This document shows, in pieces, positions 18,586-30,175 of a DNA stretch of 64,000 nt. Source of the DNA: Asterella californica (taxonomy: Eukaryota; Streptophyta; Marchantiopsida; Marchantiales; Aytoniaceae); the NCBI GenBank assembly GCA_036924285.1, contig JAYKYS010000024.1, positions 186,001 to 250,000 of the forward strand. Direction: 5' to 3'. The notes beneath the pieces are model-generated. The model ran no database searches. It saw nothing but the letters and a program-made list of their open reading frames with translations, and had not been told where the DNA came from. Numbering within the stretch: position 1 is the first letter of the stretch; the number at the start of each line of letters is the position of its first letter. A program made the translations under genes and the position numbers.

Positions 18586-18945
18586 CCCCCTCCACTTTGA
18601 AAAATTCTTTCTCCCTCTTCAGACCTCATCTTCTCATGATTTCTTTTCTCCTGGATAGCTTATCAGCCACTCTAAAACATTGGAAAGTTTCTCAGGAAAA
18701 TAAAATTCACAGAAAATCTGACACTGACTGTAAATTTTGTTTTCAGAGAACAGAATTCCTCAACTCTCACGAATAAACCCCCTCAACTTTGAAAATTCAT
18801 TGCTCCTTCTCTAGACCACCTTTTCCTATGATTTCTTTTGTCCTAGATAGGTTATTAGCCAATTTAAAACACTAGAAAGTTTCTCAGGAAAATAAAATTC
18901 ACAGAAATGTTGACAGCGACTGTACAAATTTTCCAGAGAGCACAA
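18586..18945 (-). repeat. Diverged tandem repeat in the element B leader
   Basis: Two copies of about 160 bp (from about 18590 and 18785) share GGAAAATAAAATTCACAGAAA and TGATTTCTTTT blocks. The leader between B1 and the 105-aa ORF otherwise shows no convincing coding frame. Confidence 0.7.
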
Positions 18946-19042
18946 TTTCTAAACTCACAAATTTCTCTCCTCTAATAACTTTTCTCTCCTCCTTTCCCTA
19001 CAACTCTTGTTGTACCCTCTTTCAACTCTCCTCAAACCCTTT

Positions 19043-19213
19043 CTAAGTGAACAAGACGTAAAGAATGACTTCGAACGCGTCATATATCACTACGGGATAC
19101 ACGAAAGGTTCTAGCGTTGCTAACATCGCGTTAGCTCTCTCTCCTCCCAACGTTCTCTCCATGTGCTCTCTCATAATCTCCTTTTGTCTAATATAGAACT
19201 GAACTCTAAACAT
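19043..19213 (-). CDS. Small protein B1 (56 aa from ATG), same family as A1/K1
   Basis: The first ATG is at 19213. The frame is open back to a TAG within the LTR and overlaps the primer site, and the upstream LPGPHLKG resembles the N-terminus of A1 and K1, so an older start may be lost. The core MLATLEPFVYPVVIYDA aligns to VMATPDPIILPIVTYDA of A1 without gaps, and both end in a hydrophobic YVLF/YILL. It is the first ORF after the 5' LTR. The function is unknown. Confidence 0.6.
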   Translation of the reverse strand: MFRVQFYIRQKEIMREHMERTLGGERANAMLATLEPFVYPVVIYDAFEVILYVLFT

Positions 19214-19236
19214 TTTCAATGATCCCTTCAAGTGAG

Positions 19237-19254
19237 GTCCTGGCAACGGAACCA
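19237..19254 (-). other. Element B primer-binding site, tRNA-Asp-like
   Basis: TGGTTCCGTTGCCAGGAC on the minus strand, just after the 5' LTR, resembles the common plant gypsy site TGGCGCCGTTGCCGGGGA (tRNA-Asp) with a few mismatches. Confidence 0.65.
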
Positions 19255-19258
19255 AAAA

Positions 19259-20376
19259 TGTAAACCCTCCGCGGTCCTATCGATCAACTACCCCTCCGAT
19301 CTCTCAACCTCCACGATCGTCATCCACGAATCTGCAACATGTCGGGCATGTCTCTCACTCAGGGGTCACCTCTGATGGCTTTGATGGAAGCACACCATGA
19401 ACTTGAAGGGAAAATGCTGAGTTCACTCATTCATACACCCACAAACTTATCAATTAAAAATCTCCTTAAACACATCAACTAAAATCCTCCATTCTAACGA
19501 CGTCTCTCAAATTCTCACATGCTAAAAATATCCCACACTCTCTATATTACTCAAGTTGTCATTACGACAATGTGAAAACAAGGATGAGGAGCTCTTCTCT
19601 ACTCCTCTATTTATACATTCTAGGTTTTTACTTTGGTACCCTCCGGTAACTCAGTCATAACTACTTTTACCGAGTTTTACTAAGATATTACTTTAAGGTA
19701 AAAGCATTAATCACATGGGCTTTTTATCTTTTCACATGGGCTTATTCCTTCAAAGTCAACAACTTCTAGAAGGATCCTGGAATATTCTCAAGGAATCTCA
19801 AATTTCCACCCCCCCTCTACACTAGGATCCACTAAAAAGGAAACATGTGGAATCTCTTCTTGTTTTTAATGCCCACAAAGTCCACAACTTTAATCCAACC
19901 ACTAATATCAAGTCAAAAAAGAGATAAGGGATACTTTCCATCTCCTTTCTACCTTTTAGACAAGATGACAAGATAGTAGTGCTCACTCTTTAGGAAATAT
20001 CTGATTTCCACCCCCTCTCTACACTAGGACCCACTAAAAAGGAAACATGTGGAATCTCTTCTTGTTTTTAATGCTCACAAAGTCCACAACTTTAATCTAG
20101 CCACTAATATCAAGTCAAAAAGGAGACAAGGGATACTTTTCACCTCCTTTCTATCTTTTAGACAAGGTGACAAGATAGTAGTGCTCACTCTTTAGGAAAT
20201 ATCTGAATTCTGCCAAAAGTACAGCTAAGTTTAACCATAACTAACTTTTAGCTAGTCATGACTAACTTGATACCTCCTTAAAGTACTTGGGCAGTAAATA
20301 AAAATTCTCAACACTTAGTTATAACTAAATACCTTACTAATAGACAAACTTCCTATGTGTAACATAAGTTGGTACA
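19259..20376 (-). repeat. Element B 5' LTR
   Basis: Pairs with 184-1304 and contains the same 202-bp tandem pair (about 19800-20205). It is followed on the plus strand by GTAC, the other copy of the target duplication. Confidence 0.92.
19607..19615 (-). promoter_or_regulatory. TATA box of element B 5' LTR
   Basis: TATAAATAG on the minus strand, conserved at 536-544 in the 3' LTR, is a close match to the plant TATA consensus. Transcription toward gag would start about 30 nt further along the minus strand. Confidence 0.6.
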
Positions 20377-20380
20377 GTAC

Positions 20381-20469
20381 TGTGTTTTGTGTAATTGTTA
20401 ACTGTATCTTCGTGGGAACGATTCTTTATTTACTATTTTTGATACTTTGTGTCTCTCTGGGTTGTTACA
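20381..20469 (+). repeat. C2: end of a family-C LTR (right piece)
   Basis: It continues 1-183 after removal of element B and ends CTCTGGGTTGTTACA like C1. It sits inside RNase H of element D: on the minus strand D reads GMIAN up to the junction and then runs into the LTR. Confidence 0.85.
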
Positions 20470-22104
20470 GTTTGCTATCATACCCAATAAAGGCAAACAA
20501 TCTGCTTCTAGTATCACATGAGCTCCTATAAAAAACTCTCGATCTACCTTCATAGCAGTAACAGCTCTCCACAACTCACGCTTTACTTGAGGATAGTTAC
20601 GTTGTCTATCTGTTAAGATCCGAGCTCCAAACCTTGAAACAAACCGCACACCTTCTGCATCTTCTTGGCCAACTGCCCATCCAATCGTCTTTGGACTCGT
20701 ATCAACGGTCAGTACCACAGGTCTCCCGCTCTCGTAGCTAAGTATAGGTGGAGACTTCAGAATCTCCTTCAGTTGCTCCATCGTCTCGTGATGTTCTTGC
20801 CGCCAAGTAAACCTCCTTCCCTTTCTCAGAAGTGCATACAGAGGCTCGGCAATGTGTGCATAATGAGAAATACTCACACGAAAGAACACACAAGCTCCCA
20901 AGAACCGTCGAACCTCAGTGATGTTGGTGCAGTCAGCTATCCTTGCTATAGCATCTATCTTCTCTAGGTTCAGACGCCTCCTAAAAGTACCACACAAATG
21001 ACCCACCACCACAATCTCTGACATACCAAAATGAGATTTGGTACCTGATAGAGTGAGGTGTACCTCTTCCAAGCGCATCAGAATCTTCTCCACATCTCGA
21101 ATGTGGTCAGCAACGAACTTTCTGCAACCATCAGAAGTCATAACGTCGTCCTTGTCCTCCCCGGATAGCCTTTCATGGGAATATCATTCAGAAATGAGAT
21201 AGTGATCTCAGGTACAAACTCACGTACATCTTATGCATCGCATTCTGCATACGGGCTACTGAGTTTGTTGCACCCTGAGGAACAGTACACATCCGCATCA
21301 ATCCCAAAGGTGTACGTATGGTAGTCAACTCTCTACTCTCCAGAGCAAGCTGAAACTGATCTCCATTAGAATAGATTGACCTTCCAGCAAACGCCTCAGC
21401 TACTTCATCAACCACAGGACCTGTCCAGACATTCCGAATCATGATGTTGTTGGCAGGCTGTAAGTCTTGGATGAAGCGTAGAGCTCCTGTCTTCTTAGGT
21501 ACCGTGAACCATCGACTAGAGTATGGAGCCATAGATGGTTCAAGAATACCCATTCGTATCCTCTCCTTCAGCAACTCAGTGACCTTCGGTAGTAAGGCAC
21601 GAGGAACTGGAATCGGCTTCAAGTCCCAAGGTACGTGAGGAACAGTGAAGATAACCATCGGAGCTATCACACTAAGATCCACGCAACCAATCTCCTCAGC
21701 TGAGAAAATGTCTTACTATGACTAACTATCATCTTCTCGAAAGCTCGCTTTTTCACTTCAGTCAAGAAGTCACCTCCTCCTATCTGAAGCTGCTCGAGTG
21801 TCTCTTGAGTAAACTTGTGTCCTACATGTGTAGGATCTCTAAGCACAAGCTCAGCAGCCGCTAACTCCATCTGCTCTTGAGAATCAACAGGTAATTGGTT
21901 CGGCACAGGTCTCACCTTCCTCGCTACAACTTTATACTTGACGTGTACTTCCGCTTCCTGATGAGAGCCACACCAACAGACTACATCTTTCCATCCATTC
22001 TCCAGTCTCAGATGAGGACGATATCGCAAGTACGAGACAATCTCCTCATAGACTTCACGAGAATGGATGGGGATCACCACCCTACCTCCCATCTGCTCCA
22101 TCAA
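20470..22104 (-). pseudogene. Element D RT and partial RNase H
   Basis: Three overlapping open pieces (22104-21667, 21682-21188, 21141-20470) match element A pol. Motifs: TVPHVPWDLKPIPVPRA, RWFTVPKKTGALRFIQD, LPQGATNS written VPQGATNS, RRFLGACVFFRV, and RNase H TVDTSPKTIGWAVG, KRELWRAV, EADCLPLLGM. Two changes kill the RT. First, about six residues of motif A are deleted (YSNGDQFQL against YSIGDLYSGYDQFQL). Second, after a frameshift near 21190 the active site reads FLND instead of FLDD. Confidence 0.9.
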
Positions 22105-22438
22105 CCTATCTACATCATCCAGCCAACGAACAAAAGACTATACATCTACAAACTCCTCATAAACACCAAAAATCATCTTTTCTTCCTTCAGAACTCCTGT
22201 ACAACATAGATTTGCTGCGTACTTCTCCATCTGTCTTCTACTTTTCTCAGTCAGATCATCTACTTGCGTGAACTCACCCAATCATCAGAACTGAAAGTCA
22301 TCAAACTAGATCTCCAACTATGTACAGCACAACTACTTTCTGAATCTTGAACAGCCTTTCCATCAACCTCTTGTGATCCCTTAGGCTGCTCAAGCGGGAT
22401 CATAGTAGCAGTAGATCCATCACTCTCGCTATCCCGTC

Positions 22439-24993
22439 TTACGAGAGTGGTTTCAGAAAATCCTTACTCCTACAGATAGGAGAATCTCTCAAGGTCTGTC
22501 GGTTTCGTTCGTGATTCGTACGAACGGTCAGAAACTGCACAGAACATCTATCATCTGGACTACGGATCCTAGCATAATGAGATCCATCATCCATCACCTT
22601 GGTCTCCATTCGAACCGCAGTGATATAAGGCTGACCAAGAATCACAAGATATGAAGCAGAAGATTGCGCGAAGAAGTGCTGATCTACATCCACATCACCT
22701 ATCTTCACCTTCACGTTAGGACAAGCGCCGTATAACTCACCCTTCTGGTTGTTTGCAGCACGTAACACCCAACCATGGTTCAGCTCGATAGACCACTGAC
22801 CTCTGTCGTACACCTCTCGTGACATGATGTTGATCTCAGATCCGTGATCAACTAAAGCAGCAACAGGTTCAACCAAACTTCCAAGACGAACTCGTGTAGC
22901 AGTTGTAGCACGAGCCCAATGTCTCCTTCTGAAATCACTATCAGTAGCTGGACTCTCCTCGCCAGCTTCCTCATCATCGAACTCAATAGTGTTGGTATCA
23001 GCAACCAACGCTTCTTGCTGGTATCCCTTGTCATCAGCTTCCTGAAAATGTCACCTTTCCAAACGCTGCATCATTCAGAGAAGCTCCTACTGCATCTATC
23101 ATCTGACTCTCTACCTGCTCGAACATTACCTGTCTCTTGCGCTTGATGATGTCGATGATCAGTTCGTGAAACTCCCTCTTTGCAATACCAAGAACTTCTC
23201 GAAGAGAAAGCTCGATTCGTGCATCAAGTATCCTCTGCTCCAAGATGCTCTTCAGATCAGTAGAAGTTTCAATTTCAACTGCCAACTTGTAAGCCGGTCC
23301 CTTCTCCTTCTCTTGGGCAGTAAATTGCCTACCAGCAGTCGTTGGCTCCTGCTGGGATCTATGCACGTCCTCCATCGGACTTAGTGCAGGTGGAGGAGCT
23401 TGAGAAGTAGAGGGAATGTCGTCTGGAGGAGCTGCTCGTCTCCTTATGACCCTCCGTCTATCTCCAGTCTCTGCAGGAACTCCAGTATCAAGTTCAGAGG
23501 CCTCTCGTCGCCTCTTTTCCTCCACAGAAGCATCTTGCCAGTGAACGTGTCTATCTACATCCAAGAATGCTCTGATAGAAGCAGCATCTACAGGATCTTC
23601 CCATCCTGTGACCCTACGAATAGACTCGGCTCCTCTCTTCAGTATCTCAGAAGGAACTGGAGCCACACTCTTCTCAGCAGTCTTATCTAGCAAGGTAGGA
23701 CTAGAAGAGACTTCAATATCTCCAGCATATACATCAGAATTTACCAGCCGTGCCATTAACGCAGTTGCTGTTGCAGCCGCAGCAATCTGAGGTAGACTCC
23801 TCATGCCTCCTCGCCCAAATTGCATGCTCAACGGCTCTCCAGTAGAAGAAAGGTGTAGCCTACCATTCTGATAGCGAACCACACCATCTCACAAAGCAAC
23901 TGTGAGCTCTTGACAGTCTCCTCGGAAATGATCAAGACTGTCACACCAAATACATCTACGAACCGGAGCTCCTCCTAGACGTGCAGTAGCAGGCACCGGT
24001 GGCTGTTCTCTATGCAATCCAGCTAGCTCTACCTTCAGCTCTCGCATCTGCCGAATCAGGTCTTCAATCTGATTCTGTTGACCATGGTTCTTCGCATGTC
24101 TCTAAACAAGTGCCCTTTGTGCCGGAGCTGGCACAACTGGCATCAAAGGAACTGCAGCTAGGACAACAGGTCTAGGAGCAGGGGCCAAAAGCTGCTGTAC
24201 TTGAGGAGCAACATAAGGTGGAGTGACCACTTCTGCAAGCGGACGTCTCTCACAACCACTCTTCCCTCCTCTGTCTTGTCAGTACAGCCACAACATCCTT
24301 AACTCTCCCCCAATCCATAGTAACACCTCCCTCAGCAGATCGATCGGTCAACATAAAACATAACTGATCTACCGTAGCATCATCGGTAGCTTGCAGGAAA
24401 AGCTCTGTTCTCCTAGCATCTAGGGTTATTCGCTCTAGAGTTGAAAGTTGCCGGTATCTCCGATCAAACTCTCTTAGCAACTCACTCAGGCTCATCACAC
24501 GACCAGGTTGCTTCTCAACCCAGTCTAAGAACGTCCTCCTAGTAACTCTCTCTGAATCTTCTTCAAGAAACTCCTCTCGAAGAGATCGCCCAAAACTCAT
24601 CCAGATTGTAAGGTTTCTTCTCTGTACATCCCTAACTTGGTCCCGCAACTCAGGAATGACAGCTAACTCAAAACTTGCTATCATTTCAGCATCAGTAACC
24701 CTAACCAGCTCCATCTCTCCTCTATACTCACGCAGATATCTAGAAATATCTCTACCTTCAAACCTTTCACATCTGTTCACAATAGCTTGCAAAGCCTTGG
24801 TGGACTTTAACTCACCCCCTCCAACGATCGAATGTTGTTGGACCAAGGCCGCAAACGTCTTCAAGATCTCAGCCGTGTCCAGACCAGATGCAGATGTCGC
24901 TGTAGAAGACGCAGGTGCAGTTGACGGTGCAGTAGTAGACGTTGATGCTCCAGCCCTAGAGGCAACAGCAGCAGCTCCACTCTTGCGATCCAT
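22439..24993 (-). pseudogene. Element D gag-protease
   Basis: A likely start is the Met at 24993 (MDRKSGAAA). The capsid-like part is open to 24250, where a frameshift occurs. A further TAG near 24102 and a TGA near 23888 (ALRDG to AL-stop-DG) interrupt the linker and the knuckle region, which reads RRCIWCDSLDHFRGDC. The stretch 23882-23034 carries FGRGGMRS and REVLGIAKREFHELI. After another frameshift, 23008-22439 has the protease ALVDHGSEINIMS and VILGQPYI. Layout and sequence follow the intact gag-protease of element A and are closest to element F. Confidence 0.9.
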
Positions 24994-25040
24994 CTCTTCT
25001 CCTTGTAGCAACTCAACCTTCTCAATCAATCACCCCAAGA

Positions 25041-25059
25041 GCTCTCAGTGGAAGCACCA
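25041..25059 (-). other. Element D primer-binding site
   Basis: TGGTGCTTCCACTGAGAGC on the minus strand lies 2 nt from the LTR end. The identical site follows the F LTR at 58696-58714. I could not assign the tRNA. It differs from the tRNA-Trp-like site of A and E although the proteins are related. Confidence 0.75.
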
Positions 25060-25061
25060 GA

Positions 25062-26539
25062 TGTCGGGTTGAGAGTTTTCTTGGGAAGAGCAGAACCTTC
25101 TAGTTGTGATATGATCGTAAAGGTTGTGATGCGACTACTTGGGAAAGTGTTGGGCTTCAGGCTCCGGTTGTTTACATCCAGAGGTAGGCTTCAGGTCATA
25201 AGGGGCACTATAAACCTTCACACAGGTCGAATGGACCCTCCAGTATGTTCAGGACGTGAAAATCAGATCAGACTAGCAGTAATAAGGTCAAACAGTGAAC
25301 TTTAACAGTCAAGAATCAGGAACATAAGATGGTTTAGGCTTCAGAACTTCTCCTACATGTAAATGAAGTCCTACTAGATACACATACGAAGTTTCAGCTT
25401 GAGATCAATTCAGAGCACCGGGATATGGGTAGAAACTTTCTAAACAAAGAAATTACGGCAATTTCTGATACACAGATAGCTATTTCGACCTATAACAGGA
25501 AATTGGCTCGATCACTTTTGAAGATTCTTACAGGATTTTGAGTTCGCAGCCTGCTGAACACCCTTGTGAAGTTGGGACTCTTGATTGTGCACAGAACTCC
25601 AGATCTCGTTCTCTGAAGTTGCTGCTCTAGATTGAGAGCTTTTCAGACCCCTTTTGCTTCAGCAGCCGCCCTGAATTACTCACTCACTCAAATGACACGG
25701 AAGTTTTTGGACAGTCGTAGCCCTGCTGACAGTGAACGCAACCACAAAGGTTTGAAGCGATTTCCTCGATTCTGCTGCAATTGACACTCAAAACCTCAAA
25801 ATCAACAAAAGTGATGCAGTTCTGGCACAATCCGAACTTCAATTGGACATAACTCCTTGTTTATTGATCCAAATCGATCAAGAATTTCACTGACAGTGCT
25901 TGGCTCGACAAGCTCTATCTCCCTGTGCTCTCAGATTTTGCAGTGCCCTCACCAATTGCTCGAAATCCTCTTTAGATCTCTGTTTCTAAGTTTAGAGTTA
26001 CACAAAAGACAAAAATGAACCAATGAGAGTTCATAGCTCCTTTTGGTTGTCCTTTTGTGCCTTAAACCATGTGGTATTTTAATTCAACTCATAGGCTACC
26101 ACGTCAAGTCCCCTAAAGCGCCAGCATATAACCTAAACTACCTAAAATGACACATAACCTTGAAAGTAAACTAAAACTAGCTAAAAGCGTGCATGGACAA
26201 CACGTAGGTACAACCCATGAACTTAAACCTATCTACATGACAAATCTAAGTCATGTACATTGAATATCATAGATAAGTATGAATTCACTTGCACAAGCGT
26301 ACGAATGCTTGAACAAGATAAATAACATACTACCAACCTACTAGGACCCAAAATATATGACAGAGTTAACACCATATGCAAAAGGTGTCAAACATAAGCA
26401 TAAAAGACTAAGAACAGTACAGAGCAAGCTTCTAAGACTACTAAACATCAAGTGTCGGAGTAGAAGTAACATGCGCCAAGTAACGCGACAGCAGTGATCA
26501 ATTAATCATTTACTATGTCAAATGATTCACATCACGACA
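25062..26539 (-). repeat. Element D 5' LTR
   Basis: On the plus strand it runs TGTCGGGTTGAG...ATCACGACA (1478 bp), with TGTCG/CGACA ends. It ends at CCGT inside the C1 LTR. No conserved ORF is visible in it, on either strand. Confidence 0.85.
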
Positions 26540-26961
26540 CCGTGGTGAAGACAAGGGACGAGGAACTCAAGGTCTCGACGAAGAGCTTCTCCGACCGCCT
26601 CAAGATGTTGTTTAACGAGAAAGCTGAACTGCACCGAAGTCGAGAAGAGTACTTGGTTACAGTCGTAGAGCTCACAAAGGAGAAAGAAGATCTTCGGGCG
26701 AAGGTTGAAGACTCAGAAGAACTTCAGAAGAAGTTAATGCTAGTGTTATCCGCGTACGTGACTTCGGGACTTGATGCTGAAGAGCTTGGTCTTCTTCGAA
26801 CACTCAGGTCGGAGGTAATGCAAGCGGACACGAACCCGGATGGTGTGAAAGCACGCCTTTCTCGACTTAGACAGAAGGCAGATAGGGAGTTAGGAGAGAT
26901 ACGAGCGAACGCGGAGGTTCAGTTAGAAGAGTTCATAGCACAGTTAGGCTTAGGAGTGTAG
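26540..26961 (+). pseudogene. C-family LTR ORF (orfX), C-terminal coiled-coil part in C1 5' LTR
   Basis: From 26540 the frame reads through 140 residues homologous to the end of the ORF in the 3' LTR, without the frameshift seen there. Heptad-like charged helices (KVSTKSFSDRLKMLFNEKAE, ELTKEKEDLRAKVEDSEELQ) are followed by LDAEELGLLRTLRSEVMQA and end EEFIAQLGLGV. The N-terminal part was cut off by element D. Because this copy lies before the primer site, the ORF is inside the LTR and not an internal gene. Confidence 0.7.
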
Positions 26962-27067
26962 ATTTAGTGAAGATGAAGACAGATCGTAGGGTAGCGAAGG
27001 TTTTCCGTCTTCTTAGGAAGATAAGCAGTTAGCTTAGATAGAAAACAGTTAGGTTAAGAAAAAGAAG

Positions 27068-27075
27068 TATATAAG
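27068..27075 (+). promoter_or_regulatory. TATA box of C-family LTR
   Basis: TATATAAG (followed by C) is conserved at 43402-43409 in the C1 3' LTR and, on the minus strand, at 50740-50747 in the diverged C3 LTR. It lies about 110 nt after the orfX stop, so orfX is in U3. Confidence 0.65.
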
Positions 27076-27906
27076 CAGCGTGATTCTTATCCCTCGTGCC
27101 TTTTCCATGTTTTTAGTTCTTTATTAATTAATTTCCATTTCCCAAAAGTGCGGAGCGATGTTGTGAATGTTTTGGGCGAAGATATTTTCCTCCGAATATT
27201 CGGAGTTTGCTTTCGCAGGTGTAATTCTGATTGACGAAGATCTTCGTCTTCAAACTTGAACGAAGAGACTTTGGTGTATAAACTTGAAAGAGACTTCGAC
27301 CAAAGACGAATTGGAGTCTTCGTGAAGGTGTTTGAACGAAGATCTGAGAACAAATCAGTTACTGTGAAGTGGAAGAGATAAGTTAAATTGTAATGAGAGT
27401 TTGGAATATGGTGGCTTAGTCTTAAGTTTGCCTTCTTCAAATAAGTGGAGTTCTTAAGAGTGAGGATTTAGATGGAAGAACACTCTTTAGGAAGAGTAGG
27501 GGCTTAGTCTTGGAACCTTGATGTGAAGTCCGTATTCTTCTGACTTTTCAGAAGAAGACTAGTAACATTTCAGCAGTATTTTACATTCTTCATTTATTCA
27601 CACAACTGTCTTCTCAAATCTTTTCTTTGTATTGTTGGAAGGGTCTCTGATCAAAGAACTATTCATTGTTGTTGTGTTCGATTTATCAGGTTTTGCTTGG
27701 GTTTGGTTTCTTATGAGACTTAAACTCTCATCCGGATATTATTCCATTCCGTGAGAATAACAGAAAACTATGTGAATTACTATTGTGATATTCTTATACT
27801 GTGATTTGTGTTATTGTTAATTGTATCTTCGTGGGAACGATCTTTAATTTACTATTTCTGATGCATTGTGTTTCTCTGGGTTGTTACATAAAGAAACATA
27901 AAATTT

Positions 27907-27924
27907 TGGTGCCGCTGCCGAGGA
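27907..27924 (+). other. Element C1 primer-binding site, tRNA-Asp-like
   Basis: TGGTGCCGCTGCCGAGGA, 18 nt after the LTR, differs at three positions from the tRNA-Asp site common in plant gypsy elements. It fixes the end of the 5' LTR. Confidence 0.75.
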
Positions 27925-28211
27925 TACAAATTTAACTTTTACATAAGTTCAGTACATTGTTACCGTCGACATGTATGTCGGGGGGAGCAAGAGCGCCTTC
28001 TGAAGAAGACCAGAAAATGAGAAGGACAAGACAAGCGCTAAAAACAAGATTGGTTCGTGAATAACTGTTGGAAGAAGTCCAACTCCAGAAGGAGGCCACG
28101 AAGGAGCGAAGACGTCAAGCACCTCAGAAGTGACAGGAAGTGAAGAATCTATCTGAAGGAACTTCATCTTCGCTTGGAAGAAGTTCGGTACCTATTTCAC
28201 CACGAACACGT

Positions 28212-30003
28212 TGTCGTGTCGTGGACCGGCTTCTACTTGAAATTCAAACTTCGATGCTTGTCGCTCCGAAGACACTCATAAGAAGACAAGCTAGGCCCTA
28301 GCTTACGGGTTTTTGGCACCATTTTGGATCTTTGCTTTCATCGCATCAGTGGATACACCCCTCGCATCAGTGGATACACCATCAGCTAGGCCCCAGCTTA
28401 CGAGCTTTTGGCATCATTTCGGATCTTCGTTTGCATCACATCAGTGGATAGAGCTCCTTGTCAGCATTCCATAGGCACTTTGTCTACTTCATTTGGACGC
28501 CTAGTGGAGAAGTTACAGGACTCGAAAGATGGAGAAAACAAGCTAAGCCCCAGCTTACGAGCTTTTGGCATAACTTCGGATCTTCACTTTTATCGCATAG
28601 ATGGATAGAGCTCATTGTCAGCTTTCCATGGGCATCTTGTTTACTTCGTTTGGACGCCTACTGGAGAAGTAACAAGACTCGAAAGATGGAGAGAGCAAGC
28701 TAGGCCCCAGCTTATGAGCTTTTGGCACAACTTCGGATCTTTGCTTTCATCGCATCAGTGGATAGAGCTCCTTGTCAGCATTCCATGGGCACTTTGTCTA
28801 CTTCGTTTGGACGCCTAGTGGAGAAGTTACAGGACTCGAAAGATGGAGAAAACAAGCTAGGCTCCAGCTTACGGGCTTTTGGCACACTTCGGATCTTCAC
28901 TTTTATCGCATAGATGGATAGAGCTCATTGTCAGCTTTCCATGGGCATCTCATTTACTTCATTTGGACATCTAGAGAAGAAGTTATGCGATTCGAAAGAA
29001 GGCAAAATCAAGCTAGGCCCTACTTACTTGATTTTTGTTCGCCTGCGACCTGAGGTTGGGCTATTCTTCGCGATTGGTGAGCCAAGCTCTTTGTTCTTGG
29101 TGCCTACGCGATCAAGGAGTCTTCATCAACTTATAGGAGAAGACCGTGTGTGGATTGGATTGTTGGTTTGGGTGTGGTGAGCGAGTTTGAGCCGCAGGGA
29201 GCTGATTTACGTCAGGTTTTTGCAATCTGCGACCAAATTTCTCGATTGGTTTTGCAAGGGGAACTCCAAACGGCTTGTTTGGAGTCTTGTTGGGTTCAGG
29301 GTAGCTAGATCTATCTACCAGAGAAGATAGATATCAGTTTAGACGATCCGTTTGTGCGGGGTGGGCGGTTTTAAGTCGCTTGGAGGAGTTTTTGAAGGTT
29401 CGATCACCTGCGACCGGAAATCGGCGATATCTCGACTATCAAGAGTCGGGTCTGAAGGTTTCTTGAGCCAAAGGAGTCAGGGACGGAGACCCTATCAACA
29501 TTTGAAGATCGTTTGACGAAAAGAGAAAGTTCTCAGATAGGTCTTTTTCGGTTCCTTCGCTACGGATTTCGTCCTTTTGAGTTCGTTAGGGATTTAGTTG
29601 GTTGTGTACGGCTTGTGGTAGCTAGCTTTAGCCAAGAGCTAGTGCATGGATGTGGTTTGGACTTGGGTTTGGATCGCGTGATACTGTTGTGGCTCTATTT
29701 GTTAGCAAAGAGAAGTTTCTCTTGCTTTGAGCTACGCTTCGGCGATTTTGGGTTAGGGTTGTGATTCAGGGGTTTGTTTAAGGGCTTTGAAGTAGGATAC
29801 AGACCGCTCTGGTCTGTTCATCAGTTTTGGGCTCTTAAGAGAAAGAACTGGTAGTGTACATATATTTCGAGTTGGTATATATCGCAACGTTCGTTTCGTG
29901 GTTGTTCTTCTCTGTCTTGTCTCCGTTCGGCACACATCATCTCCACAGCCAGGAACCTCACGTTTTCCTGGATATCCTTCACGCAAAAAAATCCGACACG
30001 ATA
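28212..30003 (+). repeat. Element E1 5' LTR (shortened)
   Basis: It is 1792 bp against about 2150 bp for the 3' LTR without its plastid insert. A segment of about 480 bp, present at about 33376-33855 and in E3, is missing near 29033. It carries the 157-bp tandem repeats, and a TATATATC element near 29877 that is conserved in all three E LTRs. Confidence 0.9.
28384..29030 (+). repeat. 157-bp tandem repeat array in LTR E
   Basis: Units begin at AGCTAGGCCCCAGCTTA-like sequence at 28384, 28541, 28698, 28855 and 29011, giving a period of 156-157 bp. A truncated unit starts at 28289. Open frames here are short and shift between units, so I do not call them coding. Similar arrays are at about 32519-33360 and 61009-61640. 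Confidence 0.9.
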
Positions 30004-30175
30004 CGGTGGTGAACTCTACGTGAAGGTCTGGGGTGGAGATATTTGTGTGTTAGAACTGGGCAGAAGAGATCAGCAATCATGAATGAGGATGAAGATGGAT
30101 TTGGTTGTTCGGGAGGATGCTGTGGACCTGGGATGATGGATTTGTAGACGGTTGGGATCATAGGAGGATGGGAGG

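Larger units (their letters stand above)
184..20376 (-). mobile_element. Element B: Ty3/gypsy (Tat-like) retrotransposon, interrupted by element A
   Basis: The minus-strand element has LTRs at 19259-20376 (5') and 184-1304 (3'), each TGTAAAC...TTACA or GTACA as read on the plus strand, and a 4-bp GTAC target duplication. Removing element A and one CCGT copy leaves about 9.2 kb. The order on the minus strand is LTR, tRNA-Asp-like primer site, small ORF B1, 105-aa ORF, zinc-knuckle ORF, small ORF B2, gag-protease-RT-RNaseH-integrase in one frame, polypurine tract, LTR. The coding region has several stops and one frameshift, so the copy is dead. Its LTRs differ at many positions, so it is clearly older than A. 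Confidence 0.93.
20470..26539 (-). mobile_element. Element D: decayed Ty3/gypsy of the DHG-protease group (3' part outside window)
   Basis: On the minus strand the order is 5' LTR (25062-26539), primer site, gag-protease, RT, RNase H, then the C2 LTR. The rest of RNase H, integrase and the 3' LTR must lie left of the window. The right-hand flank CCGT (26540-26543) is inside the C1 5' LTR, interrupting its coiled-coil ORF. D is closely related to element F in gag and primer site. Confidence 0.9.
26540..27888 (+). repeat. Element C1 5' LTR (3' portion)
   Basis: It matches 42890-44264 at high identity and ends GGTTGTTACA. It includes the end of orfX and the TATA box at 27068. The stretch 27090-27600 has no conserved ORF. 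Confidence 0.9.

Noticed and set aside
28408..29180. Chain of overlapping short ORFs with similar peptides in LTR E
   Set aside because: They come from the 157-bp DNA repeats. The period is not a multiple of three, so frames change, and there is no sign of protein-level selection.
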